Below are positions 34,865 through 45,171 of a stretch of DNA of 64,000 nucleotides, piece by piece. The stretch's first letter is position 1. The number at the start of each line of letters is the position of its first letter. The stretch is from assembly GCF_002933465.1 (NCBI RefSeq), contig NZ_PSZE01000004.1, positions 286,486-350,485 on the forward strand. The letters run 5' to 3'. The translations under genes were made by a program, and so were the position numbers. The notes beneath the pieces are model-generated. The model saw nothing but the letters and a program-made list of their open reading frames with translations. It was not told the origin of the DNA and searched no databases. This stretch comes from Nocardia nova (GTDB lineage Bacteria > Actinomycetota > Actinomycetes > Mycobacteriales > Mycobacteriaceae).

Positions 34865-37048
34865 TCAGGAACGCATCGCCCACCTGACCCGTTCCCCCAG
34901 AACCGTCCGCGTCGTCTCCTGGTCCGCGAGTCGGGCAGCGACGGTGGCGCCGGCCAGCTGGTCCGGCAGGAGGGCGGAGAATTTCAGGCCGGCGGTTGCC
35001 CTGGGGTCGACGCTCGGCAGCGGTAGGCGGTCCAAGTCGACGGCTTTCATGGCGGCCTTCCACATTGCCTGCGTGATATCGCCTCGCAGCCGGATCGAGA
35101 AGTCGTTGGGGCGCTGGACGGGATCTGCCACCGCGGACAGGGTGGCGGCGAGCATCGCGTTGGCTCGGAAGCCTGCCCATGTCCACCAACGGGTTCCGGT
35201 GCTTTCGTGGGAGATGAGGGTGGCGCCAGAGCTCACCGTATCGGCCCGTTCCGCACGTTGGTCGGCAAGTGCTATTTGGGCCCGCCGGGTGAGGGATACA
35301 GCTGGGTCCGAACCGAGCAGTACCGCTCGCATAGCCCGAGTGAGTTCGCCGGACAGACCTCGGATGCCGAGACTCGACCACTTCGCAACGCCGCCGCCGT
35401 CTGCGGGTTCGACGAACGCGCGCCGTCGTTTCCAGTCGATGTAGGTCACGCGCCAACTGCTACCGGCAAGCAGCAGCAGACGTGGTCCGGGCCGGTCGTC
35501 GGTGAGGGCCGAAGCGTCGGTCATGCCGATTTCCTGCCGACCTGCCAGGACGGTGAATTGTGGTGGGGCGGTGAAGGAAGCGGTGAGCTCGAGGAAATTC
35601 CGTTTGCCGAAACGTTTATCGGCCTCCTCGCCGATGAACAGCAGTCCCTGATCCGAGTCCAGGTATCCGGCGGCGAGCAGATAACTCATGATCGGTTCGG
35701 CGGATCGATCGAACGGTGCGAGCCCGTTCCATTCCTGCGGCCACAGCCGTGAACCGATGGTGCCATGTTGCAGGGTGACGGCCAACAGTTGCTGCGCGAC
35801 GAGGTGCCGTGGCTGCGGGGGAGCGGTGACTGGTTCCACCCAGCCGCGACTCCAGAGCAGCAGTAGCCCCGCGGCCTGTAACAGCGAATCGGCAGTGGTC
35901 GCCAGGAACAAGCAGTTGCGGGTCGACCCGGCACGCCGCCCCGTTCGGCCGATGCGCTGTAGGAAAGACGCGACCGTGGACGGCGAATCGATCTGAATGA
36001 CGCGATCCAAATCGCCGACGTCGATACCGAGTTCGAGGGTCGACGTGGACACGATCACACAGTCACGAGCTTCGGCGAAGGCCTGTTCGGAGCGTGCGCG
36101 TTCGTCCGCGGACAGCGATGCGTGCGAGAGGAAGACGGTGACTTCGCGCGCGCGCAACGCGGCGCCCAGCTGTTCGACCTGGCGGCGGGAATCGCAGAAC
36201 ACCAAGCGCTTTTCGCCGCGATGCAGGGAGGCGATGACCTTCGAGGCGTTCTCCAGTGATCCGACGTAGTCCAGCTCGACCTTGCCTGGTGGGCATGGTA
36301 GGGCGGCGCGATCAGTCGGAAAGTACTGCGTCGCAGCGTAGTCGGCGGATCGGGGATCAGCGGCCGATGGTACATCGGGTGCGACAACGGTGCCCGTTCG
36401 GCGACCGGCGCCCGAACCCTGTAGCCAGGTGAGTAGATCGTGAGGATTGCCGACCGTTGCCGAAAGCCCCACGCGTTGAATGGGTTTGCCCGTCACCCGC
36501 TGCAGTCGTTCCAGGACTGCGAGCAGATGCCAGCCACGATCGTCACCGGCGAAGGCGTGCACTTCGTCGACGACGATCGCCCGGACCGAACCCAGCAGCG
36601 CGCCGTGGTCGGTCTTCACGCCGATCAACATGGCTTCCAAGGATTCCGGCGTGGTCAGCAGGATGTCCGGCGGCTCGCGACGGATCCGGTTGCGCTTGGA
36701 CTCGGACGTATCACCGTGCCACAGGGCGGCGCGACGACCGAGCCACTGCGCGTAGGTGTCGATCCGGGTGACGAGGTTGTTGAGCAGTGCCTTGAGTGGG
36801 CACAGGTACAACACCGAGACCCCGGTCCAGTTGCCCGCACTCATCGCGGTCAGCATCGGGAAGCAGGCAGCTTCGGTTTTGCCGCCGGCCGTGGGGGCGA
36901 GGAGCACGGCATCGTCGCCGCGCAACAGCGGTCCGATCGAATCCCGTTGCAGCGGCCGCAGATCGGGCCATCCCAGTGAATTGACGATGTGGTGGACGAG
37001 TACCGGATCCAGGCGCTCGATGGCAGCGGACGACCGACCCTCGCTCAC
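34865..37048 (-). CDS. brxHI: BREX-2 DEAD/DEAH helicase BrxHI
   Basis: 727 residues from a GTG that overlaps the brxD stop. Lhr-like SF2 helicase: Q-motif region LRPLQRDSIGPLL, Walker A APTAGGKTEAA (about 50), TTPESLEAML, DEVH in VVDEVHAFAGD (about 160), GLSATVGNP, helicase C with FCDSRRQVEQLG, VSTSTLELGIDVGDLD and FLQRIGRTGRR (about 355). A winged-helix and beta-rich C-terminal half follows, as in Lhr. Last gene of the type 2 BREX operon; in the known six-gene set this is BrxHI. Role: ATP-driven DNA or RNA unwinding in defence, mechanism not known. Confidence 0.9.
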   Translation of the reverse strand: MSEGRSSAAIERLDPVLVHHIVNSLGWPDLRPLQRDSIGPLLRGDDAVLLAPTAGGKTEAACFPMLTAMSAGNWTGVSVLYLCPLKALLNNLVTRIDTYAQWLGRRAALWHGDTSESKRNRIRREPPDILLTTPESLEAMLIGVKTDHGALLGSVRAIVVDEVHAFAGDDRGWHLLAVLERLQRVTGKPIQRVGLSATVGNPHDLLTWLQGSGAGRRTGTVVAPDVPSAADPRSADYAATQYFPTDRAALPCPPGKVELDYVGSLENASKVIASLHRGEKRLVFCDSRRQVEQLGAALRAREVTVFLSHASLSADERARSEQAFAEARDCVIVSTSTLELGIDVGDLDRVIQIDSPSTVASFLQRIGRTGRRAGSTRNCLFLATTADSLLQAAGLLLLWSRGWVEPVTAPPQPRHLVAQQLLAVTLQHGTIGSRLWPQEWNGLAPFDRSAEPIMSYLLAAGYLDSDQGLLFIGEEADKRFGKRNFLELTASFTAPPQFTVLAGRQEIGMTDASALTDDRPGPRLLLLAGSSWRVTYIDWKRRRAFVEPADGGGVAKWSSLGIRGLSGELTRAMRAVLLGSDPAVSLTRRAQIALADQRAERADTVSSGATLISHESTGTRWWTWAGFRANAMLAATLSAVADPVQRPNDFSIRLRGDITQAMWKAAMKAVDLDRLPLPSVDPRATAGLKFSALLPDQLAGATVAARLADQETTRTVLGERVRWAMRS

Positions 37049-38361
37049 AGCTCGAGATCGATATCGTCGGCGCTGGTGAGGTTGCGTTCCGTGTCGGTCA
37101 GTTCGGCGACATCGACGGTGAGCCTGTAGTGCTGGCGCGGATCGAAATCCGGGAACTGATCGATGCGGTCGAGTACATCGCTGACCAGCTTCTTCAAGAA
37201 GAGCCGCGGCGCCACGCCGACTTTTCCGCCCAGCGACCCGGTGACGGCGCGTGCGAGATCCGCGATGTAGTCGTCGTCGGCGACTGTCGTGATCCGCTCG
37301 CTGTTCTCGGTGCCGCCGGCATAGAGGTCACGGATCGTAATACCCAGCGCGGTGAGGGAATCCAGGGTGAAGCCCGGCAAACGGATCTGGACGGCGCGCG
37401 GGTTGTCGAAGCGGGGATCGGTGGTGAAGTCGGTGGCCAGCCGCTGCGCCAGCGGTGGCAGCCGCTGGACACCCTGCTGCCCGTCGAAGAAGGCCGGTGT
37501 TCCGGTGATCAGCAAGTACAGGCCGGGAAATCGACCCGAATACACCTCGTCGATCAACTGCCGCAAAGCATTCAACGCTTTGTCGCGCGCGTCGGAACGG
37601 ACCCGTTGCAGTGTCTCCACTTCGTCGAGAACGATCAGCAGGCCGCGATGTCCGGAATCTCGCAGCACGGTCAACAGGCCTTGGAGAAAACCGAACGCGC
37701 CGAAATGATCGAGATCGCCCCGCACGCCGGCCGCTCGCCGCGCGGACGCGGCCACATTCGGCTGCCCACCCAGCCATGCCAGCACCGCTGCGGCCGTGGC
37801 CTCGTCACCGGCGAGCACAGCAGCGCGATAGCCGCGCAGTGCGGCGGCGAAAGACGGTGCGTGCCGGGACACTTCGGCTAGCCGAGCGGTCATGAGCCGG
37901 TCGACGGCCTCGGTCAGCTCCTCCTCGGATGCGCCGTCGGTCAGGGCATCTTCTTCGAGCGCGTAGAACCAGGCGTCGATCACCGGGCGGAAGGCGCTCG
38001 GCGGAAAACTCGTCGTGCTGAGCCGCTCGGTGAGCCGGCGATAGACCGTTTCCAGCTTGTGCAGGGGCGTTTCGGTTTCGGAGATCTGCACCTCCGAGAC
38101 GGCGAAATTTCGTCGCTTGGCTCGCTCGCCCAGCCAGCGGGAGAAGAAGGTCTTACCGGAACCGTATTCGCCTCGCACCGCCTTGAATACGGCGCCGCCG
38201 GACGAAACGGAATCCAGTTCGGCATCCAGCGCCGATTCGAAGCGATCGAGCCCGGTCGCGAGCAGATCCAGGCCACTGTCGGGCACGGCGCCGCGGCGCA
38301 ACGCGTCGATCACCGCCCGCCGGCGGGCGGCACTCACGGTAGGTGGCTGCACGCTACTCAC
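37045..38361 (-). CDS. brxD: BREX ATP-binding protein BrxD
   Basis: 438 residues from the GTG at 38361, which fits the usual length of about 430-450. AAA-type ATPase with Walker A GEYGSGKTFFSRW (about 64), Walker B LLIVLDEVETLQ (about 240), and sensor-like LLITGTPAFFDG. The end AELTDTERNL...DIDLEL is acidic. Separated from pglZ by 88 bases, the only real gap in the operon. Known from BREX types 2 and others as an ATP-binding partner of BrxHI; molecular role undetermined. Confidence 0.88.
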   Translation of the reverse strand: MSSVQPPTVSAARRRAVIDALRRGAVPDSGLDLLATGLDRFESALDAELDSVSSGGAVFKAVRGEYGSGKTFFSRWLGERAKRRNFAVSEVQISETETPLHKLETVYRRLTERLSTTSFPPSAFRPVIDAWFYALEEDALTDGASEEELTEAVDRLMTARLAEVSRHAPSFAAALRGYRAAVLAGDEATAAAVLAWLGGQPNVAASARRAAGVRGDLDHFGAFGFLQGLLTVLRDSGHRGLLIVLDEVETLQRVRSDARDKALNALRQLIDEVYSGRFPGLYLLITGTPAFFDGQQGVQRLPPLAQRLATDFTTDPRFDNPRAVQIRLPGFTLDSLTALGITIRDLYAGGTENSERITTVADDDYIADLARAVTGSLGGKVGVAPRLFLKKLVSDVLDRIDQFPDFDPRQHYRLTVDVAELTDTERNLTSADDIDLEL

Positions 38362-38449
38362 CGGCCCAGTCTCGCATGTGAGGGGCGGGTGAACGGAGTG
38401 CGCGCGGCATCGTCGCCGGCAGGCACGGTGGCGGAGCTGCGCGGTTCGG

Positions 38450-41272
38450 TCATCGGAGTCTGAACTGGTCGCGCAACAGATCGGGGTGGAGTCGCAGCGT
38501 GCGACCATCCGAGAGTGTTTCCACAACCTGGGCGCCGTCGACGTTGAGGAGCTGAGTGAGCACGGCGGCGAAGCTGCGGGCACGCGCCGGCGAATCACCG
38601 ACACGCTGGGCGAGGGCCGTAGTGGACTGCGGACCGTCGAGGAGTGCCCGCACCGCCTTCTCCACTTTCGCGGTGGGCGGTTTGCGTGCCACGGTCTCCA
38701 GTTGCGCCGCGAATACGTCGGAGTTCAGCAGCCGCTCGATCAGGATGTCCGCGACCGTGCGCGTGTTCGACGGGGGAGCGGATACCGTCTCCGTGGGCAG
38801 CGGCAGGTCCAGCGTTATCTGGTCGGTGATCTTGTCCTTTGCCTTACGTTCGGCACGTTTGGCGGTAGCTGCCACAGCCTTCATCTCCGGGACATCGAAA
38901 CCTGCGTCGGTGTCGTCCTTCCACCAGCTCGGTCGTTGGTCTCCGAGTTCCTGCCAGCCTTTCGGGTCGGAGCCGAAGGGTAGGAATGCGAGGATCGGAA
39001 TCGTCATCTCGGCGATGGAGGCGCCACCGTGATAGCCGGCCTTCTGGGTGGTGTAACGGGAGTCGTTGTCCCACAGCGCCACAATCGCGGCATCGGGCTC
39101 CGGCCAGACGACGCGCGGGCCGCGCAGGGCGATTTCCGATTCGGCGAGGCGATCGTATTCGGCGGCCGGAACTCGGTGCCGAGCCGATCCGATGCCGATC
39201 GCCTCGATACCGACCCCGTGCCGATCGATGACATGGCCGTGGTCACTGGTGATCAGCACCGCCATGCCCTGTCCCGCGGCGACGGTGACCAGCGCACGAA
39301 GATCCCCGACTTCTCTTGCCTCCCAACCGGAGTCGTCGAGTTTGATCTCCTTTGCGAGCCGGTCGTCGATGGTGTTGAGTACGACGGCGATATGTTTGTC
39401 CGGGTCCGCGAGGGCGGCGAGCAGGTCGCTTCCGAATCGGTCGCCCGCGGCGCTGCGCAGGTCGTGTTTGTGAAAGACCTCAGCCGTGCGCGGCTTCCAG
39501 AATTTGTGCGCCGGAAACAGTCGGTCCTCGTCTTTCTGATCGCCCTTCATCAGGGCGCCCGCGAACAAGGAGGTGCGCGATACCGCCGTGAGGCTCGGCA
39601 GCGCGGCGATCATGGCCCGGCGCTGCGGCCGGCCGTTGCCCGGCACCGGATCGTATTCGGCGAAGGACTTACGCAGTTCTCCCGCCAGTTCGGTGGCGAT
39701 CGCGGCGCTCATCCCGTCCAGCACAATGAGCATGACCCGCATTTCCGCAGCTATCGGCCGCACCACGCGATGCAGGAATGTTTCGACGGTGAGCATCGAT
39801 CCGGGGGTGCTGCCCGAGCGTGTCCATTCCGCGAGCGCCGTCGCGAACTCGCGATCGAACTCGCGGCGCAGTGCCCGCACCTTGGTCGCGAGGTCGCGGT
39901 AGGCGACCCGAAGAGCGGGATCGTCGTCGCCACCCGCTTCGAGGAAGTCGAGTGCGCGGTCCGCCCAAGCGGTGTCGTGCATCTGGCGGTTGATCGCAGC
40001 GGCGACCGTGTCGACCGTCGGATCGGGGCTGCGATCCAGCCAGTGGGTCAGCCGTTGCGCCATCCGAACCCGGCTGATCCGAATCTGATGATCGGGAGCC
40101 AACTTGTGATCGCGAAGCTGCTGCACCGACCGTCCGATGGCGTCGATCCGCCCGCGTCCCAACGCGTTCCCCGCTGCGGCGAAGCGAGCCTCGAGCCCCG
40201 CGGTGAGCACGGGACTGCTCGTAGCGGCTTCGGTGGCGCCGAACTGCCGGACGAGCAGATCTGCCTGACCGAGTACGGTGTCGGTCGTCTTACGCGCCTC
40301 TCGCGCCTGCTCGTCGGCTTCGTCGCCGGGGTCTGTGGTCGAGCGAGCCTTGGTCAACAGGTCGGCGATGTACTCCTCGCACATGACGCCGAAGCTGGTC
40401 AGGACGCGATCCAAAGCCTCGCCCTTGATCGGGAACGTATCGCCGAGCCACCGCTCGACCCGGCCACGCGCCTGATAGACCGGATTGCTGGGTGTGGCGT
40501 GCTTCCACAGCGCCGCGCACACCAGTCCATAGGCCACGGCCTCGTTGCCGTGTCCGGTGCACGCGAGCGCCGCCAGCACGCGGCCGGTGGGCCCAGATTG
40601 TTCGTTGTCGCTCAGAAAGTCGATCAGGCCATCACGCTCCGGGCCGCGCAGGTCGACCAGCAGTTGTGGCCCGCCGGGTCGCTGCGACCAGGAGAGGAGC
40701 GCTTGTGCGTCGATGCGGTCGCCGAGATCTCCCAGATCGAGGCGACGAGCCGCGAGTGCCGCGAGCGTGGGCGTGCGTGACAGCACCTCGCCGGCCAGCG
40801 CGGTCGGCCACTTGCGGGCGCCGGATGCGTCGAGCAACGCCTCACATACCCAACCCATTCGGCGCAACATGGGGTCGATACTTTTGGCGCCGAACGTTTC
40901 CCGGACGATATCCCATTGGTCGACGACGTAGATTCGCGCGCGATGGGTGCGCGCCAGAATCGCCGGGTCGAGGTCGTGTTCTTCGACGTCGGTAATCAGC
41001 ACCTGAACCCGAGGATCCGGACTGATCTCCCTGGCGTGAGCAAGGATCTGCTCGTGCACCGCCAACGGCGAGGGGGCGGCGACGACGCGGACGGCGCGGC
41101 CGTCGGTCAGAGCCAAGACCGCGTCACCTTCCCACGTGGGCTCTCCGCGCAGCAGTAGCGTGACGTTTCCCTGTGGTGCGGATAGCACGTCCGTCAACTT
41201 CTGGTGCGAGGAAAGGTATTGCGCGACTGTCGTTCTCGACAACCGCAATGCCGTGGTGGCCGGTGCGGTCAT
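38450..41272 (-). CDS. pglZ: BREX-2 alkaline-phosphatase-like protein PglZ
   Basis: 940 residues from the ATG at 41272, which overlaps the pglY stop by four bases (ATGA). N-terminal half helical (LSRTTVAQYLSSHQKLTDVL, LLLRGEPTWEGD). The PglZ domain begins near 500: VMLIVLDGMSAAIATEL (about 512, with Asp nucleophile-site region), and LITSDHGHVIDRHG (about 672, D-H-G-H metal site), as in alkaline-phosphatase superfamily members. The C-terminal 120 residues are winged-helix-like (VRALLDGPQSTTALAQRVGD). PglZ is the defining gene of all BREX types. Confidence 0.93.
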   Translation of the reverse strand: MTAPATTALRLSRTTVAQYLSSHQKLTDVLSAPQGNVTLLLRGEPTWEGDAVLALTDGRAVRVVAAPSPLAVHEQILAHAREISPDPRVQVLITDVEEHDLDPAILARTHRARIYVVDQWDIVRETFGAKSIDPMLRRMGWVCEALLDASGARKWPTALAGEVLSRTPTLAALAARRLDLGDLGDRIDAQALLSWSQRPGGPQLLVDLRGPERDGLIDFLSDNEQSGPTGRVLAALACTGHGNEAVAYGLVCAALWKHATPSNPVYQARGRVERWLGDTFPIKGEALDRVLTSFGVMCEEYIADLLTKARSTTDPGDEADEQAREARKTTDTVLGQADLLVRQFGATEAATSSPVLTAGLEARFAAAGNALGRGRIDAIGRSVQQLRDHKLAPDHQIRISRVRMAQRLTHWLDRSPDPTVDTVAAAINRQMHDTAWADRALDFLEAGGDDDPALRVAYRDLATKVRALRREFDREFATALAEWTRSGSTPGSMLTVETFLHRVVRPIAAEMRVMLIVLDGMSAAIATELAGELRKSFAEYDPVPGNGRPQRRAMIAALPSLTAVSRTSLFAGALMKGDQKDEDRLFPAHKFWKPRTAEVFHKHDLRSAAGDRFGSDLLAALADPDKHIAVVLNTIDDRLAKEIKLDDSGWEAREVGDLRALVTVAAGQGMAVLITSDHGHVIDRHGVGIEAIGIGSARHRVPAAEYDRLAESEIALRGPRVVWPEPDAAIVALWDNDSRYTTQKAGYHGGASIAEMTIPILAFLPFGSDPKGWQELGDQRPSWWKDDTDAGFDVPEMKAVAATAKRAERKAKDKITDQITLDLPLPTETVSAPPSNTRTVADILIERLLNSDVFAAQLETVARKPPTAKVEKAVRALLDGPQSTTALAQRVGDSPARARSFAAVLTQLLNVDGAQVVETLSDGRTLRLHPDLLRDQFRLR

Positions 41273-44200
41273 TCCACCACCTTCCATTTGAACTCGATTA
41301 TGGCGTCCGGCTCGCTGGCGACGAGTGCCTCCAGTTCGGCCGCGAACTTTTGGACCGCTGTCCGTGCCGTTGTCTCGTAGATTCCGGAGTGGTTCATCGT
41401 TGCCGGGGTGACCGGCACCGGCGGGGGGCTGGGGTCAGGGTCGAACTTCACGCCTTCGCGGATCGGTTGCGGAGCTATCGGCTCCACCCGCGGCGGAGTC
41501 GGCGTATTCTTACTCCCTTCCCGCTGCTGTGCCTCCTGCAGGCGTTTGGTCGCCAGCTTGGTGATCTCGGCGTTGGTTGTGCGTAGCTTGTCGGCGAGAT
41601 CAGCGGACCGCTGGTCGGCCCGAGCGACGTTCTGCAAGGAATCCAGCAGGGCGGCGCCCTCGACGCCCAGCACCCGGCCTTGGGCGAGATTGCTCCACGG
41701 CGCATTGGCGAGGGCCGCGATCACCTTGTCGGCGGACTTGATCGACGTCGCGTAGCGGTCCGGGTTGATATCGCCGAGATCGAAACCGGCCAGCGCCTCG
41801 ACGGTCCGCTTCGCATTGGCGGATCCGCCTCCCGGCGTGGAGAGCGCGGTGAGGAGTTCGACCGAGCGGCGCGCGAGTGCGAGTCGTCCCCCCGGTTCGG
41901 TGTCGTCCAAACCGAGGAATTCCGCATGCTGCTCCAGCTGTTCCACCAGCCGCACCGCGGAATCCTGATACTTGGTCGCGGCTTCCTTGATCTCGCGCGC
42001 GAATTGCTGCACCAGGCCGCCGCGACGCAGCGTGGGCGCTTTCTGTCCGAAAATGACCTCGAACCGGCTGCGCGCTGTGTCCCAATCGGATTCGGAAGGT
42101 AACGGCTGTGTGCGCAGCGCATCGCCGGGCTGAATTCGGGTGAGATCGGGCGTGTCGATCGGTACACCACCCCGCACCCATACCCGGTCGTCCATTTCGG
42201 CGAAGGAAGCGATCACCAGATTGGCGATATGCGGTTCGAGTCCGCGCTTATTGGGCAGGTCGGTCCAGTCGCCCAGCGAGATCACCGACAGGTCGCCGGT
42301 GATGCCTTCTTTCTGCGCGGTCTGGCGGAAGTGGTCCGCCCAGCGGCGCGACAGCTCGAAATAGGCTTCCTTCTGCTGCCCGAGCCCGAGCGGTTCCGCG
42401 ATCCGTTTCATCAGCGGCCGGTCCTTCGTCGGCACTTCGACGCGGCCGTCGCGTGCCTCCGCCGCTTCCCGCACATGCGTCAGCACGAGTTTCGCCTCGA
42501 CGGGTTTGACCGCTGTTTTGGTGTCGTTGATATCGAGATTCGGGTGGTCCGGATATTGGTATGCCAGGAGCTTTCCGGCCACGTTTCGCAGGCCGTCGTG
42601 CAGCGATTGCCCGATCGACACCGTCAGACCGTCGATATCCGGCAGGGGATAGAAGTGTTGATCGAGTTCGTCGGTCACATCGTTGGGCTTGCGCTCGGCA
42701 AGGCCGTACGCCTGTTTGAAGGTGGCCAGCACCTTGTTGCGCAGGGTTTCGCGCTGCGATTCGAGCAGCTGCCGCGCGCTGGTCCGGTTGTCCGGATTCA
42801 GATGCTGGGCGTACTGCGTATCGAACCGGTACGGGTCGGCCAATGCCTTCGTGACGACGACGAGGCGCCGGAAATCCTCCCAGCGCGGCTTCGTCAGATG
42901 CGTCGGCAGCCAGGCGACGGTCTGAGGGTGATTGTCGCCCTGCTGTTCTCGCAGCCGGCGAATGCGGTCGGCGTCGACGATCGGATTGAAATTGCTTTCG
43001 TCGTACGGCAGATCGATGACGATCCGCCACCGCTCCTCGAACGAGGGCTGCATATCGTGGTCGGGCAGTGATTCCTCGTCGGCGACATTGCCGAACAGCA
43101 CTTCGACCACACGGTTCGAGCCACGCCACACGAATTTCAGCTCATCGGTGCCGAGACGCTCGGTGGCACGGTCGAGCCCCAGCTCCTCGGCGAGGAGGTC
43201 GCGAGCCATGGCCAGGCGGTTCGCCGGATTGTCGTTGACCTGCGCATTGGCGATCACCGACTCGACATCGACACCGGAAAGCTCCAGGCGCACACCGGGG
43301 TTGGCATCGGATCCGGTGGGCTTGATCTCCGGGAACCGGCCGGCCCACTCGCCGACCATATCCTTGATGACGCCCTCTTCCCGGCCCGGAATCATCGTGG
43401 TGATCGAGCCGTGGTTGAGTGCGCCGAGACGGCGAATGGTCAAGTCCCGCAAGGCCGGAACGCTCGGCGCGAGCGCGGCCAGCAGCACCGTGCAGGCGAG
43501 CCGGTTCTGACCGACGAACTTCTTGCAGTTGCCGGCGAGCTTCGCATCGGTGATGCTGTCGCGCCGATGCAGGTAGGCGTCGATATCGTCCTCGGTGACC
43601 TCGCACGTGCCGAGCAGGTATGGCCGCAGCCGCGTCCGGTACAGCTTGTCCGCGGCGTCGAACAGCACTTTCTTGTCGGCGACGAACGGCCGGTCGCCAC
43701 CCTTGGTCAGCTGCTCGTACAGATCTCCGAGCGGCACCAGATCGCCGAGCCGCAGATCGTCGCGATGATCGGCGAGCAACTGCCCCATCAGTTTCAGGCC
43801 GGTGCGGGAGCGCTGCAGTGCCGCCGAAATGTGGACGAGGGTGTCGAGGAAGGCGGGGGAGAACGGATAGCTGAGCCGGAACGCCGCCTCGTCGGCGCCG
43901 GTGGTGCTCTCGTCCGAGCCGAGCAGGGTGTCCCAAACCTTCGGCCCGAGCTTCTTGGTCCGGTCGAACGCGGCATTGATCTGCGCGGCGGCCTCTTCAT
44001 TACGAGGCTTCAGCAGGCGGGCGTGCGCGATCTGCGGGAGGTTGCGGTCCTCGAGGCTGATCAGGTCGAATCGGCCCGATGCATGGTTGAGTGCGTCCTG
44101 AATCGCGGATTCCGCCGCGCCGGCGAGTTCTTCACCCACCAGTTCGCGCAGGTCGCGCTGGCGGGCGATGAACGACACGATCGGAATCGCCCGTCGCGCG

Positions 44201-45171
44201 TCGCCGCCCTCACGGAAGTTGGTGATCTTGCTGGCTTCCCGCGCCACCCGCTTCTCGTCGTGGATGAGGCTGGCCAACCACAGAATCAGCTCGTCCAAGA
44301 AGAGGATCAGGCCGTCATAGCCCAGTGACTTGGCATGTGCCGCAATAACACTCAGTCCGGCGTCGAGGGAGATAAAGCCGGTCTCGTCTTCGGCGGCGAA
44401 CTTGGTGTAGCCGGGCAACAGCGTCGTGACCGAGTCGTGGAACAGCTTGCGACGCAGTTCGCGGGGCGCGGTCGGATTTACCATATTGAGCTGGCTGGAG
44501 TCCTCGGCCTCTTCCGCGGTGAGCGCGATGTCGACCTTGTTCGAGGTCCAGAAGGCGGCGGAATCACCCCATTCGTCGTCCTCGCCCGCGGCGTAGTCAC
44601 GGTTGAGGGTGGCCAGGAACTGCTCCTCACCCATGGTCTGGCGCAGGTTCCGTAGGTCGATGAACAGCGCATCCGTGCGATACACCGACGGAATATCCGC
44701 ATCCGGATGGCGCTTGCGGACGAATTCGACGTACCCGCCGAGAACCCGCTGCTCCATCGTTTTGGCGTCGATCATGTGATACGGCACCATCAGGAACTTC
44801 TTACCGTCCGACAGCAACCACTCGTGTTTGGTGAGCAGTGCATCGAAATCGCGACGCGCGCGGGCTTTTTCGTTACCGGAGAGCAATGCGTACAGCACCG
44901 CCATGAAGTGCGACTTACCGGAACCGAATGAACCGTGCAGGAATGCGGGCTTCGACGTATTGCCATCCAGCGCCGACTTGATCAGCGACAACGCCTCATC
45001 GAAATTGCCGAGCAGCCGATCGGTGAGAACGTAGTCCTCGACCGCCTTCGTCGCCCCTTCCTCGGTCACCGCATCGGCGAGGGTGAGAACGTAATCCGAA
45101 CCGGCGACATGCTCCTTGATATCGATGAGCTCGCGCAGCAACGGAGGCTGGCCTGCCGGAGACTGGGCCAT
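41269..45171 (-). CDS. pglY: BREX-2 ATPase PglY (BrxC-like)
   Basis: 1300 residues from the ATG at 45171, overlapping the pglX stop by one base (TAATG). Large P-loop ATPase: Walker A GSFGSGKSHFMAV (about 82), LILFLDELILWLAS (Walker B, about 290), then long helical arms through residue 1200 and a C-terminal beta-rich segment (MNHSGIYETTARTAVQKF, DAIIEFKWKVVE). BrxC/PglY is core to BREX; its P-loop is needed for phage resistance in Streptomyces coelicolor Pgl (established for the family). Confidence 0.93.
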   Translation of the reverse strand: MAQSPAGQPPLLRELIDIKEHVAGSDYVLTLADAVTEEGATKAVEDYVLTDRLLGNFDEALSLIKSALDGNTSKPAFLHGSFGSGKSHFMAVLYALLSGNEKARARRDFDALLTKHEWLLSDGKKFLMVPYHMIDAKTMEQRVLGGYVEFVRKRHPDADIPSVYRTDALFIDLRNLRQTMGEEQFLATLNRDYAAGEDDEWGDSAAFWTSNKVDIALTAEEAEDSSQLNMVNPTAPRELRRKLFHDSVTTLLPGYTKFAAEDETGFISLDAGLSVIAAHAKSLGYDGLILFLDELILWLASLIHDEKRVAREASKITNFREGGDARRAIPIVSFIARQRDLRELVGEELAGAAESAIQDALNHASGRFDLISLEDRNLPQIAHARLLKPRNEEAAAQINAAFDRTKKLGPKVWDTLLGSDESTTGADEAAFRLSYPFSPAFLDTLVHISAALQRSRTGLKLMGQLLADHRDDLRLGDLVPLGDLYEQLTKGGDRPFVADKKVLFDAADKLYRTRLRPYLLGTCEVTEDDIDAYLHRRDSITDAKLAGNCKKFVGQNRLACTVLLAALAPSVPALRDLTIRRLGALNHGSITTMIPGREEGVIKDMVGEWAGRFPEIKPTGSDANPGVRLELSGVDVESVIANAQVNDNPANRLAMARDLLAEELGLDRATERLGTDELKFVWRGSNRVVEVLFGNVADEESLPDHDMQPSFEERWRIVIDLPYDESNFNPIVDADRIRRLREQQGDNHPQTVAWLPTHLTKPRWEDFRRLVVVTKALADPYRFDTQYAQHLNPDNRTSARQLLESQRETLRNKVLATFKQAYGLAERKPNDVTDELDQHFYPLPDIDGLTVSIGQSLHDGLRNVAGKLLAYQYPDHPNLDINDTKTAVKPVEAKLVLTHVREAAEARDGRVEVPTKDRPLMKRIAEPLGLGQQKEAYFELSRRWADHFRQTAQKEGITGDLSVISLGDWTDLPNKRGLEPHIANLVIASFAEMDDRVWVRGGVPIDTPDLTRIQPGDALRTQPLPSESDWDTARSRFEVIFGQKAPTLRRGGLVQQFAREIKEAATKYQDSAVRLVEQLEQHAEFLGLDDTEPGGRLALARRSVELLTALSTPGGGSANAKRTVEALAGFDLGDINPDRYATSIKSADKVIAALANAPWSNLAQGRVLGVEGAALLDSLQNVARADQRSADLADKLRTTNAEITKLATKRLQEAQQREGSKNTPTPPRVEPIAPQPIREGVKFDPDPSPPPVPVTPATMNHSGIYETTARTAVQKFAAELEALVASEPDAIIEFKWKVVE

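Noticed and set aside
39029..40780. 583-codon plus-strand frame opposite pglZ
   Set aside because: Antisense shadow; pglZ motifs on the other strand are unambiguous.
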